From the NCBI GenBank assembly GCA_000827205.1, contig KN832562.1, forward strand, positions 1,071,893-1,119,968: a stretch of 48,076 nt of DNA, read 5' to 3'. The position numbers were made by a program, and so were the translations under genes. Positions within the stretch are counted from its first letter, which is position 1; the number at the start of each line of letters is the position of its first letter. This stretch comes from Plicaturopsis crispa FD-325 SS-3. Its lineage: Eukaryota; Basidiomycota; Agaricomycetes; Amylocorticiales; Amylocorticiaceae. This document shows, in pieces, positions 9,480 through 19,205 of the stretch. The notes under the pieces were generated by a model. That model was not told where the DNA came from and searched no databases. It worked only from the letters and a program-made list of their open reading frames with translations.

Positions 9480-11123
9480 ATGAATAGCAAGTACCAACCA
9501 CGTCAGTCCTCGACGGTATCGCAATCTACGAGACAGGTCGCCACAAACGAAAACAGGCGCCCCAATCCCTCGACGGGCCTCTCGAATGCGTCTGGCTCTG
9601 GCCGAGCGAGCGGCGGTCGTCCGAGGTCCGGAACGGTACCATCTAACGTGTCCGCGGTAAGCAGTCAGCTCAGGGGTCTTCACAGGCGAATGCGTGCTTA
9701 CTCTGTTCACTAGGGACATCACCATGTCCGGACGGAACAACATATGCCCCCTCGCCCTGACACCGCTTGGGGGCCAAGGGATCCTCGGCAACGACAGGTC
9801 GGAGGCCGAGAACTCTCACCCCTCGACAACACCGTTCGTTTATCGCAAGGCGGCGCGTACAACCAACCGTCTACGTACCGTCCCCCTAGTAGCACTGCAA
9901 AGACATCCGACGGTCCGGTGGGGAGCGGTCGGCAGCCCCCGATAGGTCCCAGAGGAGCGCACCTGGCCCACGCACGGAAATCTAGCGCGATTGGAGGCCG
10001 AGAGGTCCCGCAGCGGCGTTACGCCGCAGCGCAGGTGCCGACCAGCCCGTCTATTCTGCCCGTCAGTGCTGTAACAGCTGTGCAGACGGCGTTGCGAGAA
10101 GGCAGTAGGAGGCCGAATAGATTGGAGTTGGAGTGGGAGAAGAAGGTGGAGGATTTGAAGAAGACGAAGATGGAATTGGCCAGGGCGAAGGAGGAATTGG
10201 CGAAGAAGGAAGAAGAGTTAATCAAGGCTCGGGAAAGAGGTCGGCAGGACAGGCGACAGGCGGGGAAGGTGACGGGCAGACTGCAGGCAGCTCTAGAAAA
10301 GACAACGGACGAGTCCAAGAAGGAGTCGAGGGAGCTGAATTCGAAGCTGGAGCAGGCGGAGCGGAACGCGAAATCCTTGGAGATTAAGCTGAAAGGATGT
10401 CAAGAGAAGATGGTCCAATACGAGTGCCGAAACCCACCAGCATCCGAAAGCGCTCCAAAGACGAAAAATGCGGCGACGATGACGGACACACCAGTGGAGG
10501 TGCCGACTCCAAGAACCGAGATGGGGTCCGTTGGGCTGCCTTCGTCATCGCGTCCTGCCCCCACCAGCGCGACGGGAGGCTTGTTCATATCTAGCCGCAA
10601 ACGCGTAAGCTCGCAAGAGGCCCAGGACGCACCGTCACTGAAGCGACCAAGGGAGGGGCGGTCGCCGTTCACATCGTCAGCGGTAATCGAGCCCACACGA
10701 CGCGCCCCTCCGGAGCTACCCGTAGTCACCTCACCATCGGGAGGCGCTTCGGACGACAGCGGGCCGACCGCGAGCTCTGTAGGACGTGGCGAGGAGGCCC
10801 CTTCTAAGAAAGATTCAACGAAAACTGGTAAGCCGTCGGCCGATGCAAGGCGGGTCAGCGAGTACGAGCATCCTACTGGCGGCGGCGAGCGTGACCGGCG
10901 AAAGGTCGACGAGCTTGAAGACGGTGAGATCGACGGGGCCAAAGAGCGCAGGGTTGCAGCTCACACTCGAGCAGGACATGCGATTGCAGAAAGTTCGGTG
11001 AGGCGTGGGGAGCGTCCGCGTCATGACTCTTCAGATGATCAAGTTGCGACGGCCGCGTCCGTGGCTCCAGAGCCTCAGAGGGAGGCGTCTCCCCTGTTCT
11101 TCCCAGATAGCGACGATGAATGA
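9480..11123 (+). CDS. coiled-coil protein of unknown function (cluster member 1)
   Basis: Exons 9480-9656 and 9714-11123 give 528 residues; the 57-nt phase-0 intron has GTAAGC at its donor. I do not recognise a named domain. Residues 1-195 are Ser/Pro/Arg-rich low complexity. A charged coiled coil spans about 195-298, with heptads such as ELAKKEEELIKARE and ELNSKLEQAERN. The rest is disordered, rich in S, P, R and E, and ends with the acidic FFPDSDDE. The N-terminal STRQVATNENRRPNPSTG resembles RTRQAFGSENIRPVRSTD in the next gene. Without splicing, the frame stops at 9713, so the intron is required to reach the long exon. A structural or chromatin/cytoskeleton role is possible but not shown. 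Confidence 0.75.
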
Positions 11124-11402
11124 GACGGACATGGGGGGTGCGTGGTGGATGTAATGTTGGCGTATATTATCGACCTTCTATAATGTTTATGAATTGCGTT
11201 ATCATATACACGAACATCAATGTTGACGAGTGAATACAAGCTTATGATACATACCTTAATTCCACGATTAGAAAACGCTGCCACAGGCGTCAGGACTGAG
11301 CGCCGTATCCGCCGCTGTCTCGTTGACACCGACGGACGCACTGCGCGTCGAGACGCCACTGAGTATATGGCAGAAAAATAAAGGGAATAAATTGCCACGA
11401 GT

Positions 11403-11414
11403 CTGCCACGTGCA
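11403..11414 (+). promoter_or_regulatory. CACGTG-core 12-mer, second copy
   Basis: CTGCCACGTGCA, identical to 9102-9113, 308 bases before the start codon at 11722. TATAAAG follows 38 bases later. The repetition before two structurally similar genes suggests a promoter inherited from a common ancestor or common control. Confidence 0.5.
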
Positions 11415-11586
11415 GTCAACTGGTGGCCAAGGCTTGTGGCATGTGCAGCCATATAAAGCAGGAGCCGCACGTCGTGTTCGCCAGTACACTTCGTGTTTTC
11501 CACTTCTTTTGACGAGGAGGACGCGGAGGACCGTGCGCCAGCAGACAAGGGGACCAGTACCGCTGCCCACGCACACGACAACGACC

Positions 11587-11593
11587 TATAAAG
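11587..11593 (+). promoter_or_regulatory. TATA box candidate
   Basis: TATAAAG 135 bases before the start codon at 11722, at a distance similar to the TATA candidate of the preceding gene. A second TATAAAG at 11452-11458 is the alternative. Confidence 0.45.
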
Positions 11594-11721
11594 CGCGACG
11601 ATAAAATCAGAAATATTGCATCTCGTCCTTCCTTCCTATTCACCTTCCACATACCACTCGACCTCCCCCAAGTGCCACACGCCCACTTTGTCCTCCTTCC
11701 GACGCCGTTAAGCCTCCCAGT

Positions 11722-12528
11722 ATGAGCTATCCACAGTCTGACAAACCTTCGGTTCTCCTGCGGCGAACCAGACAGGCTTTTGGGAGTGAGAACATCCGCC
11801 CTGTCCGATCGACGGACTCTAGGGCGTCTTCTCGGACTGCGCCTGCCAGACCGCTCGCGGTGAGTAGAGCCACACAACGCGAACACGGTGGCTGTGCACT
11901 GACTCGTTGTTTCAAGGAGCTGTCAAATGGGCAGCGGCCCCCAACGAACGACGCCAATCTGGCCTCGAATATCCCCGACGGGACACCTGTGTTTTCGAGC
12001 GCGAAGCTCCCCGCGGATTCCCTGCTATTCTCGCAGCCGAATGACTTCCGTGGAGCGAGCGCCCTGCCATATACGGGCCAGTGGATGCTGGAGGAACAGA
12101 CGATGGTGGTCGACTTTTCGGAGACCGAACACTACCACCGCCAGCTGGATGAAGTCACGGAAATCAACACGGTGCTGCGCGCCCAGATCGTGGCGCTGAG
12201 AGAGACCGCGGACGGGGAGACCGCGGCGCTGAGAGAAGAGCTTGCACGGGCGCGGGAGGTGCAGAACAAGTTGTTTGACGAGTGCGCGGCGCTGCACTTC
12301 GAGAAGGCGAAGATCGAGGACGAGGCGAGGCGAACGCGGATATCGCTTTGTGCGGCGCGGGAGGAGCTGCAGATGCATAGCAAGTACACGTTGGGGCTAA
12401 GTAGGATGCCTGAGCATCGCCGTGACAGCTACTGGGACGGCGCCGCGTTCGCAGCCAAACGCGCGGAGAATTTTTGGACCAAGGAGCCGCTAGACATTGG
12501 GCTTGACGATCCTGAGGAGGACGAGTGA
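11722..12528 (+). CDS. coiled-coil protein of unknown function (cluster member 2)
   Basis: Probable exons 11722-11859 and 11917-12528 give 249 residues. The 57-nt intron has a good donor (GTGAGT), a CTGAC branch site and an AAG acceptor. It is a multiple of three without a stop, so an unspliced message would encode 268 residues. No known domain was recognised. The N-terminus is low complexity with RTRQAFGSENIRPVRS, similar to the preceding gene. A coiled coil covers about residues 112-203 (spliced numbering), with heptads in QLDEVTEINTVLRAQIVALRE and EELARAREVQNKL. The C-terminus is acidic (DDPEEDE). The shared intron position, promoter 12-mer and layout suggest it is a smaller paralogue of the 9480 gene. 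Confidence 0.72.
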   Translation: MSYPQSDKPSVLLRRTRQAFGSENIRPVRSTDSRASSRTAPARPLAVSRATQREHGGCALTRCFKELSNGQRPPTNDANLASNIPDGTPVFSSAKLPADSLLFSQPNDFRGASALPYTGQWMLEEQTMVVDFSETEHYHRQLDEVTEINTVLRAQIVALRETADGETAALREELARAREVQNKLFDECAALHFEKAKIEDEARRTRISLCAAREELQMHSKYTLGLSRMPEHRRDSYWDGAAFAAKRAENFWTKEPLDIGLDDPEEDE

Positions 12529-12899
12529 GATGCGCCAGCTTGGACTATTGACGGAGACAAACTGAAATGATTTTATACTTACTTTATCGAGATGTGGTTC
12601 TAGTAATATTTTCTTAACAAGAGTTGCTTCAGTAGTGTATTGACTTGCAGCAAAATCGACTGCCTACCTGTTGCATACGGGCGTATGATTTGAGAGCTAC
12701 CAGCACTGGGCATGCAGTACTAGACCGTCAGCTAAGAAAGTAAAAAACAAGAGTCGTACTCCAAGTAGGACGTGCGCTATAACGAACTTGAAGCTACCTT
12801 GAACCAGTTAGTATAATTTGCGAAAGAACGAAGATATCGATACAGCTAGCGAAACGATGTCCGGGTTACTCGCATACATAGATACACCAACAAGTTCGG
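12529..12899. other. convergent intergenic, nothing seen
   Basis: About 370 bases between two convergent genes; A+T-rich with the likely 3' UTRs of both. No feature recognised. Confidence 0.6.
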
Positions 12900-13548
12900 T
12901 CATAAGGTGAGATTGTACTCGTACTCGCTCGACCCGCTTTGTGCGATCCAGAGGACGACGGTCGCGAGCATCATTGCGACGTTCTGGGAGACGTTTGCGT
13001 AGCCGTAGTACGTGTAGCGCTCCTCGTAGTCGTGCAGTACGTATTTCAGCACCAGAATGCTCTGCACGCAGGGTTAGAACGTCGTTATCGTCATGAGGTG
13101 ATGAACTGACCACACTGCCAGCAAGCCCGCCAGCCATGAGCGCAAAGCCAATGAACAGGAACAGCCGTGCCCTCCACACCGCACGCGCGTCTCCAAATCC
13201 TTCATCACCTCGCACGCGGTCCTTGTCGATGAGGTTTACGACGAGCATGCCGAGGACGGAGCAGATGCCAGGCAGCCAATCGACAAATGTGACGTGCACT
13301 GGGGGCGGGTACGTGTCGCCTTTTGCGTGTGCTGAGAGGATTGCGGCATCAAGGAACGTCCAGTTCGCGAGAGCAAACTACACGAGAAATTGGTCAAATC
13401 AGATGGACGGAAGTGGTGGTAGCTCAGAACGTACGAGGGCGCCGGCCAAGTATATGCCTACTGTGCGTCTGTGTTTCCCAAGATTGACATCGGGAAAAGG
13501 ATTGAGACAGACTCTGCGGGGATCGTAGTTTGACCGCGGTAGGGACAT
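12900..13548 (-). CDS. VPS68: Vps68/TMEM50 (UPF0220) family membrane protein
   Basis: Exons (minus) 13548-13435, 13377-13111 and 13061-12900 give 180 residues, the size of yeast Vps68 (184). Four hydrophobic segments are visible: IYLAGALFALANWTFLDAAIL, WLPGICSVLGMLVVNLI, LFLFIGFALMAGGLAGSV with its continuation, and NVAMMLATVVLWIA. The HRRTVGIYLAG start of TM1 and FVDWLPG are family-like. In yeast, Vps68 works with Vps55 in traffic from late endosome to vacuole; that role here is by homology. All introns (57 and 49 nt) are phase 0. The frame is open upstream to 13737, but the homologous part begins shortly after the ATG at 13548, which I prefer. It sits at the centre of the mirrored coiled-coil cluster and seems functionally unrelated to it. 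Confidence 0.85.
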
Positions 13549-13963
13549 TTTCTCGAGTTGGCGGTGAAGAAAGAGAAATATGTCGTTCTCGACGTCGTCA
13601 ACGCTCTCGTCGCCGCTTAGGCTGCGGACAGGCTGAGGGCGTGGGAAATCTGAATCTGCATCTGCACTTGTCTTAGACTTTGCTTGCACTAGACTCACCG
13701 ACGTTGTTGAATACATCTTCGACGATTCCAACGACAATCCAGCTGTCTAACAGTCTCTCCTACTTCTAGCGAAGGTCAGACAACAACTGTCGAGCCCAGT
13801 GCAACGCGATGTGCAGAATCTCTGTTTTCCTCAAATGAAAACATGCCTTTACTGGTGAGTTACTTAACTTTCGCCCTAGGGCCTCTATGCGGTCTCATGG
13901 CGGGCATCAGTTTGTTATCATTAGACAGCTTGTTAGACAAGCATTAAAGATCGCGTATTGCGT
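13549..13963. other. intergenic upstream of the Vps68-like gene, nothing certain
   Basis: About 410 bases between two minus-strand genes. Contains the promoter of the Vps68-like gene and an open frame to 13737 that may be a 5' extension of that gene. No other feature seen. Confidence 0.5.
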
Positions 13964-15302
13964 CTACAGTATGGGTGGACAACTATGCGATCTGTCCTGA
14001 GAAGGCCTATCGACTTGTGACGACTGGGACGCCAAGGACTCGCGGCGCGCACCGTTTACCCTTCTTCCCCGGCTCGAATCCTTAGTGTCTGCGTTGGTGA
14101 CCGCCTGTAACTCTGTTCTCTGCGCCATGTCCTCCTGTACCTCTGCGTGAGTGCTCGTAGCCGGCAAGCGGGTCGGCAGTGTTTGTGCCGCAAACATCTC
14201 CCTCAGCACGTCCCTCGTTGCGTCGCGCTCATTCAGCGCCCGGTCGCGCTCCGCCAAAGCATGGTCCCTCTCTTCCTGCATCCGCAGCATCTCGCTCATG
14301 GACCAGCTTGCCTCGTGGATCGCCTGGGCCTTCTGTGCGTTTGAGTTTGCCTCACGTACGCGCAGCTCCTCCATCGACTTGAGCAGTACGTCCCGCTCGG
14401 CAGCGAGTGCCTTCGCGCGCGGCTCCAGATCCGCGAGCGTGGTGCGTTCGATGCGGAATTTTCGGTGGAGCTCGTTCCGCTCTACGTGCAGCTCGTCGCG
14501 CATCTTCTGCAGGTTATAGATCTGGGTCCGCAGGCGCTCTTCCTCCGCGGCGTCGAATATCGGGTGCTTTTTCAGCCCTCGTCGGGGAGCGGCTCTGGAT
14601 GGCGCCGACGTAGGCCATGGGTGCCGACGTACCCAGTCCCTGGAGTCGACCGAGAGGTTTGTGCTGTACACCACGTCGTGTGCGGCGCGCCTTCCATCGA
14701 CGACTTGAACTGGGTTATAGCATTCTCTGTCTGTGATGTCTCCCTGTGGTCCACGGAACGTAGAGCACGCCTGTGGCGCCCATTCCGGAAGCTCCTCCTC
14801 TACGGGGAGCACTCGAATATTTGGGAACTTGAAGTCCCGGTCCAGTCCTCCCTGGGATGCGCGCCTGTTGAGCGGTGAAGACAGTGGCCGCACGATAGAC
14901 TCTTCAGACGAGCTGCCGAGTTGGCTCTTCGTCGTCGGGAGCTCTGGCGGCTCAGATTCGGTCCAACGGCGTGAGAGCCGTGTGCGGGATGGGCAGCGGG
15001 GGGTTCTGGTAGTTGTGCGGATGCGGAGGTACCTGCCTTGCACTGTCACTGGGCAGTCGAACTCGGCTGCGGACCCCGCGCTGGTCTGCTGGTGATGGGC
15101 TTGCCCTGCCATGGCGTCCTGCTGGTTGATGCCGTTTTAGTGATCGGAGACGTGCAGCGGATTATATCCTACTCACCGCGCTCGGGGACGGCTTCTGCGA
15201 CGACCTCAACTTGGCATCAATATACGCGTCCTCTGGCGTGTTCGGGGGGACCGACTCCGCCTGGGCGCGGCTTGTGAGCGTGTTTGCGTCCGGCGCATAC
15301 AT
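13964..15302 (-). CDS. coiled-coil protein of unknown function (cluster member 3)
   Basis: Exons (minus) 15302-15177 and 15118-13964 give 426 residues. The 58-nt phase-0 intron has GTGAGT at the donor and CAG at the acceptor; exon 1 ends on an Ala codon, as in members 1 and 2. The N-terminal half is low complexity (SSEESIVRPLSSPLNRR). A long coiled coil spans about 232-354, including MRDELHVERNELHRK and ERDHALAERDRALNERD. The C-terminus is Ser/Gln/Arg-rich. No named domain was recognised. The start at 15302 (MYAPDANTL) was chosen because it gives a short exon like the neighbours; an upstream in-frame start at 15398 is possible. A GT microsatellite at 15321-15338 lies in the leader or promoter. 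Confidence 0.72.
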
Positions 15303-15320
15303 GTTAATGAAAGGATAGTG

Positions 15321-15338
15321 ATGTGTGTGTGTGTGTGG
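15321..15338. repeat. GT microsatellite
   Basis: About eight GT dinucleotides, 20-36 bases upstream of the chosen start of the minus-strand coiled-coil gene. It probably lies in that gene's 5' UTR. Confidence 0.7.
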
Positions 15339-16099
15339 ATTGGTGAGCTGTAGTATGTACACCGTTTGTTTCGACCGTCTTATACTCGATTGGCGCACTT
15401 GGGCCTTCGGCGGATACCACTATCGTTGTTTCGCAAGCCATACACTGACAAAAGGCCGCTGGCTCAGCCACGTCGAAAACATTTGTAATTGTTCAACTTT
15501 GCCCTCATACGGATGTCCTGGCTTTTTGTTCCTTATTCTCCTTTCCTCAACATAGGTGCAATTGTGTATCCGTGAGGCCATCGCATCTTGGCAATTAGCG
15601 CCATAGTCGCCACCGTCTGCGCTAGCATAGGACGACGGACACCCATCAAGCGCAAGTACTACACTAGGTGAGTCTCCCCTATGCTTATGCGTACTCGGAC
15701 AAAAAGATTGACAATTTGTTCGGGTTGGAGGTCGACCGGAAACGCACACTACGTACTGGTGAAGACGGACTGAACGCTCCATTCCTTTTCTGAGGATGGT
15801 GAGCTACGACGCGGAATGTGTCCTTTCCGCTCCTGTACACCGGCTTCTAGTGCGTTATCACATCTTAATAATCGATGTCTAAAGTAACTTCCGCTTGGGC
15901 TATAGGCATATATCCCGGCTTGTCACGCACAGTACTTAAGGGCGCATTCGTACCATTACGCCCAGCAGCACTAAAACGTAGGCGACGAATGGTGTGTCGA
16001 AAGCTGGTTCATTGAAATGGCATAGCTATTTACACAAGGCTCAGGAATCCAACCCAACGGTACATTCGCACTACATACTCCAGATAAAATCCTGGTTGC
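15339..16099. other. intergenic, nothing certain
   Basis: About 760 bases between two minus-strand coiled-coil genes. It holds the promoter of the gene starting at 15302 and the 3' flank of the next. Open frames here (for example 15420-15782) lack family motifs. Confidence 0.5.
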
Positions 16100-18518
16100 T
16101 CAGTCGCCCTCTTCGCGTTTTGGCAGCGTGGCCATCGCGTCCAACGGCGTTTCGAGTTGTGGCAGCGGCATGCTCTCCGAGAGCTCGCCCTCGGCAATTT
16201 CCCTGTGGCTCGGCGCTGGAGAGGGCCCCATCACCGCGATCCGTATCGGGCTGTCGGGAGTGTCGGAGTCGTCGGAGACCTCATGGTTGATGCGCCAGGT
16301 GCTCTGCTGTCTTTGCTCCGGTGGATGAAGGGTCGAGGTAGATGGCAGGGGAGCGCCGGATACGAGGCCGTCCCCGCGCTGTCTCTGCGGGGGTAGATTG
16401 GCGGAGGCGGACGAAGGTGGAGGGACAGCGGGTGAGCCGAATGCAGATGTCGACACAGACGAAGGAGGCGGTGCAAAGGGCGAGCCGAATGCAGATGTAG
16501 GTGCCGACGAAGGTGGAGGAGCAAAGGGCGAGCCAAATGCGGACTCCTGCCAGCGCTGTTGTCTGGGCACATGCAAGTCAGCAGATACAGATGAGGGTGT
16601 AGACGGGGGAGGCGGAGGAAGATGAACAAAGGGCAATCCGAACGCAGAAGAACCATCCCCACGCTGCTGTATATGCGCTTGTACGTCGGCGGGTGACGCG
16701 GACGAGGGGGCAGAGAGACCGGACGGAGACGCAGAGGGAGTCCCGAATGCAACAGCACCTCCATAGGCGTAGGTCGCGAGGCCAGCAGTCTCGGACACAG
16801 AGGGGCCTCCGTCACTGCGTACACGACGGTGATGCGGAGTCATTCCAAACAACAAGGACGAGCTGGGTCCGGTCGACCGAGAACGCGACACTCCCGGTGG
16901 ATTCAGCGTCGACTGTTCGACCCTCCGTAGTGAAAGAGAATAGGAGTCATCCGCGGGCTCGATACTGTATCTCTCTAGCTTGGGACTTAGTGGGGAGGGA
17001 GGTACAGAGCGGTAAGTCTCAGTCGGGCTCGGCGCTGCACTACGCCGCATGACTACGTGCGGAGAACGTGGAGGCGGGTCGATACCCAACGCAACTGAGC
17101 TTCGCCTTCCGCGGGAGGTGTGCGATGCAACACTACCTGTAGATCGCGGTGGTGCGAAGGGGCTGGCAGCCCCCGGTTCTGCGCTCCGTTCCCGCTTCAA
17201 CACCGGTGTGCCTGGGGCATCCTGGGAGCTTCGCCTCTTCGGGGGATCTATCTCGTTCGCCGAACCAGTGTCGACGCTTAGTCCGGCGGGCCTTCTCGAA
17301 CGAGGGGACCCGCGACCAGAACTTCGTGCAGGACTTGTCGCGCGCGCAATCGACCCCGCAGCGACGTGTGGGGGAGCGTTGTCCAAGGCGCCACTGCGAG
17401 CTGCAATGTTGGTATCTCCGTTGTGTTCCGTGTTGTCTACCGCACCCCCGCGTGCGAGACCTCGCAATTCGTGCACCCTGGCCAGGGCCTCGTCTAGCTT
17501 CCCTTTCAGCTCGCCTTCGCGTACCGCTGCTTCCCGATCTTTCTCCGCCAACCTTCGGGCCTCTTTTTTCGTCTGCGCCAATATCTGTAGCAGATGATTT
17601 TCTCTCTTGAGGCCCCTCTCCTCATTCTCCTTCGCCTCGCGCTCCCTCACGATCAGGGCCTCCCGCAGCCGTGCGGTTTCGGCTTCGGCGGCTGCGTGTG
17701 CCGCACGAGCTCGCCTCTCGTTCTCGGTCGCCACTGCAAGCTGCTTCTCCGTCTTTCGGGTATTCCGCGCCTGTAAAACAAGATTGGTGCTCGGCACGAG
17801 TCTCCCTTCCTTTTCCGCTAGGTCCATGTGCGTCTTCAGCACCTTGTACTCGGCAGTCGCCTTCGCCTCTCTTTCCTGTGCGAGTTTCAGAGCGCGCGTG
17901 GCCGTGCGCTCTGCCGCATCGCGTTCCGTCCTTGCTTGCTCGCGGGCCCTCCTTAGTTCGTCCTCCCGTATGGTGATCTGATACTGCGCTCTTATGCAAT
18001 GGTTCTCCGCATGGGCTAGCTGCGCCAGGGTGTTGTTCAGCTGTGCCCGGGTATTGTTCAGCTCCGCGCTTGCGACGTCGCGTTCGCCTTGCAGGCGTTC
18101 GGCGGCATCTCCGCGAGATCTGAGCATTCTGTAGAGATGTCTTAGGTGCAGATCCTCCTCCTCATGCCGCTGGGCTTGGCTGGCGTTCATGTCGATCTCT
18201 CCGTTGATGACAGGATGCATTTGTGTGCGGAGATACTCTGCGCCCCCCGTGGTAGCAGTGGCGGTGTTCCCCTGAGGCGGAATGTATACGACTCCGATAG
18301 ACGTCTGCGCATTGGGGAGAAATATTGGATAGTGAGTGTGTGTTGATCTACGCGAAATTGGAATATATACTCACGGGACGGGAAGAAGCGAGGACGACTT
18401 GTGTCGGTGAATCTGGTTGTGGTCTATCATGCGGACTCCTGCTTGGGCCCGGCGTCGCGTTCCTCGACGGTGTAGATCGTTGCCTACTTCCCGCGCGGCT
18501 GCTCGTGCGTTTGCTCAT
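16100..18518 (-). CDS. large coiled-coil protein with FGSPFAPPPSS repeats (cluster member 4)
   Basis: Exons (minus) 18518-18375 and 18304-16100 give 782 residues; the single 70-nt intron is phase 0. Exon 1 is Ser/Arg/Pro-rich (SRAGSRQRSTPSRN). A charged, Ala/Glu/Arg-rich coiled coil occupies about residues 90-335 (for example ERDVASAELNNTRAQL, ARLREALIVREREAKE). The remainder is disordered, rich in S, P and R, with many SP/TP sites. Near the C-terminus, three tandem 16-residue units of the form SAFGSPFAPPPSSxxT, with two diverged copies before them, are encoded by 48-bp DNA repeats. No named domain was recognised. Long open frames on the opposite strand are shadows of its biased composition. 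It could be a scaffold protein, but this is not shown. Confidence 0.75.
16400..16545. repeat. 48-bp coding tandem repeat, three units
   Basis: Within the minus-strand gene, three units of about 48 bases each carry AGCCGAATGCAGA (one copy varied) on the plus strand, spaced 48 bases. They encode 16-residue repeats with FGSP and PPPSS. The middle and outer copies differ by a few bases, so the array is recent enough to vary between strains. Confidence 0.7.
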
Positions 18519-19205
18519 CGTCTATGTGTATGTGGCGTCGAAAGAGATTGATTGAGTGTATGACTGATAGTATTTAGTTGCTGTTCTATGATAGGATTCT
18601 AGGCCAGCCAGAAATCCGAGGGAAGGAGAGTAGTGCGGTAACTTTCGACTCACCAGCTGCGGTTTACATTTATGCATGTAGGTTCACAATAATCCCCGCG
18701 CCATGCGCCTAACGCTTTGCAGCTGGTCCCGCAGCCATTGTTTTTGTTCTTGGGGAAACATATCCGGTGCGTAGGGAGTACAAAAGACTCGCCTCATTAT
18801 AGCCTTCGGTCCTTTCGAAAGGGCAATGCAGAGCCGACACCTGAGCGCGATATCGTCCTTTTCATCAACGCAATAAGCGTCTGCTTGTCGTGATGGTACG
18901 GTGTCTTGCTCCAGGCAATTCGAAGAGGTGTCGAAAACAAGGCGTTCCCCTCGGTATTGTGTCGTGTCGAATTGCTTTGGAGTTCGCTGTCGTGAAAGAT
19001 ACACGTGCACGCAAAAGATCTCAGCCTGAGGTCCTCTAGTTGTCCTATGGCAGGAAGTACGTGGGAGGCGTGTGAGGTCGTATATTGTTACATCGTATGA
19101 AACTACAAGCAATACAGAACTGGAGAACTAAAGTGCACCCCGTATTTTATTATTTGACCACTCACTAAGTGGATACAGTATTCCTGCGCCGCGGCTCGTC
19201 GCTCA
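18519..19205. other. intergenic, nothing certain
   Basis: About 690 bases holding the promoter of the minus-strand coiled-coil gene and the 3' flank of the second aldo/keto reductase. The 142-codon open frame at 18684-19112 begins only at a TTG and shows no motif. Confidence 0.5.

Larger units (their letters stand above)
11124..11721. other. intergenic: 3' flank and promoter between cluster members 1 and 2
   Basis: No gene was seen in about 600 bases. Regulatory candidates are the shared CACGTG 12-mer (11403-11414) and two TATAAAG sequences (11452-11458 and 11587-11593). A pyrimidine-rich stretch (about 11620-11710) leads into the start codon at 11722. Confidence 0.55.

Noticed and set aside
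10400-10942. 180-codon minus-strand ORF inside coiled-coil gene 1
   Set aside because: Ser/Pro-rich antisense shadow of the disordered tail; the plus frame is longer and spliced in frame with exon 1.
13549-13737. 63-codon N-terminal extension of the Vps68-like protein
   Set aside because: Low-complexity, not part of the family, and would make the protein much longer than Vps68/TMEM50.
14151-14878. Plus-strand ORFs opposite coiled-coil gene 3
   Set aside because: Low-complexity antisense shadows of the coiled-coil exon.
17049-17981. Long plus-strand ORFs (up to 182 codons) opposite the largest coiled-coil gene
   Set aside because: They mirror the biased Ala/Arg/Glu/Ser codons of the minus-strand coding exon; they are shadows.
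18684-19112. 142-codon minus-strand ORF
   Set aside because: Starts only at TTG; no motif and no splice structure.
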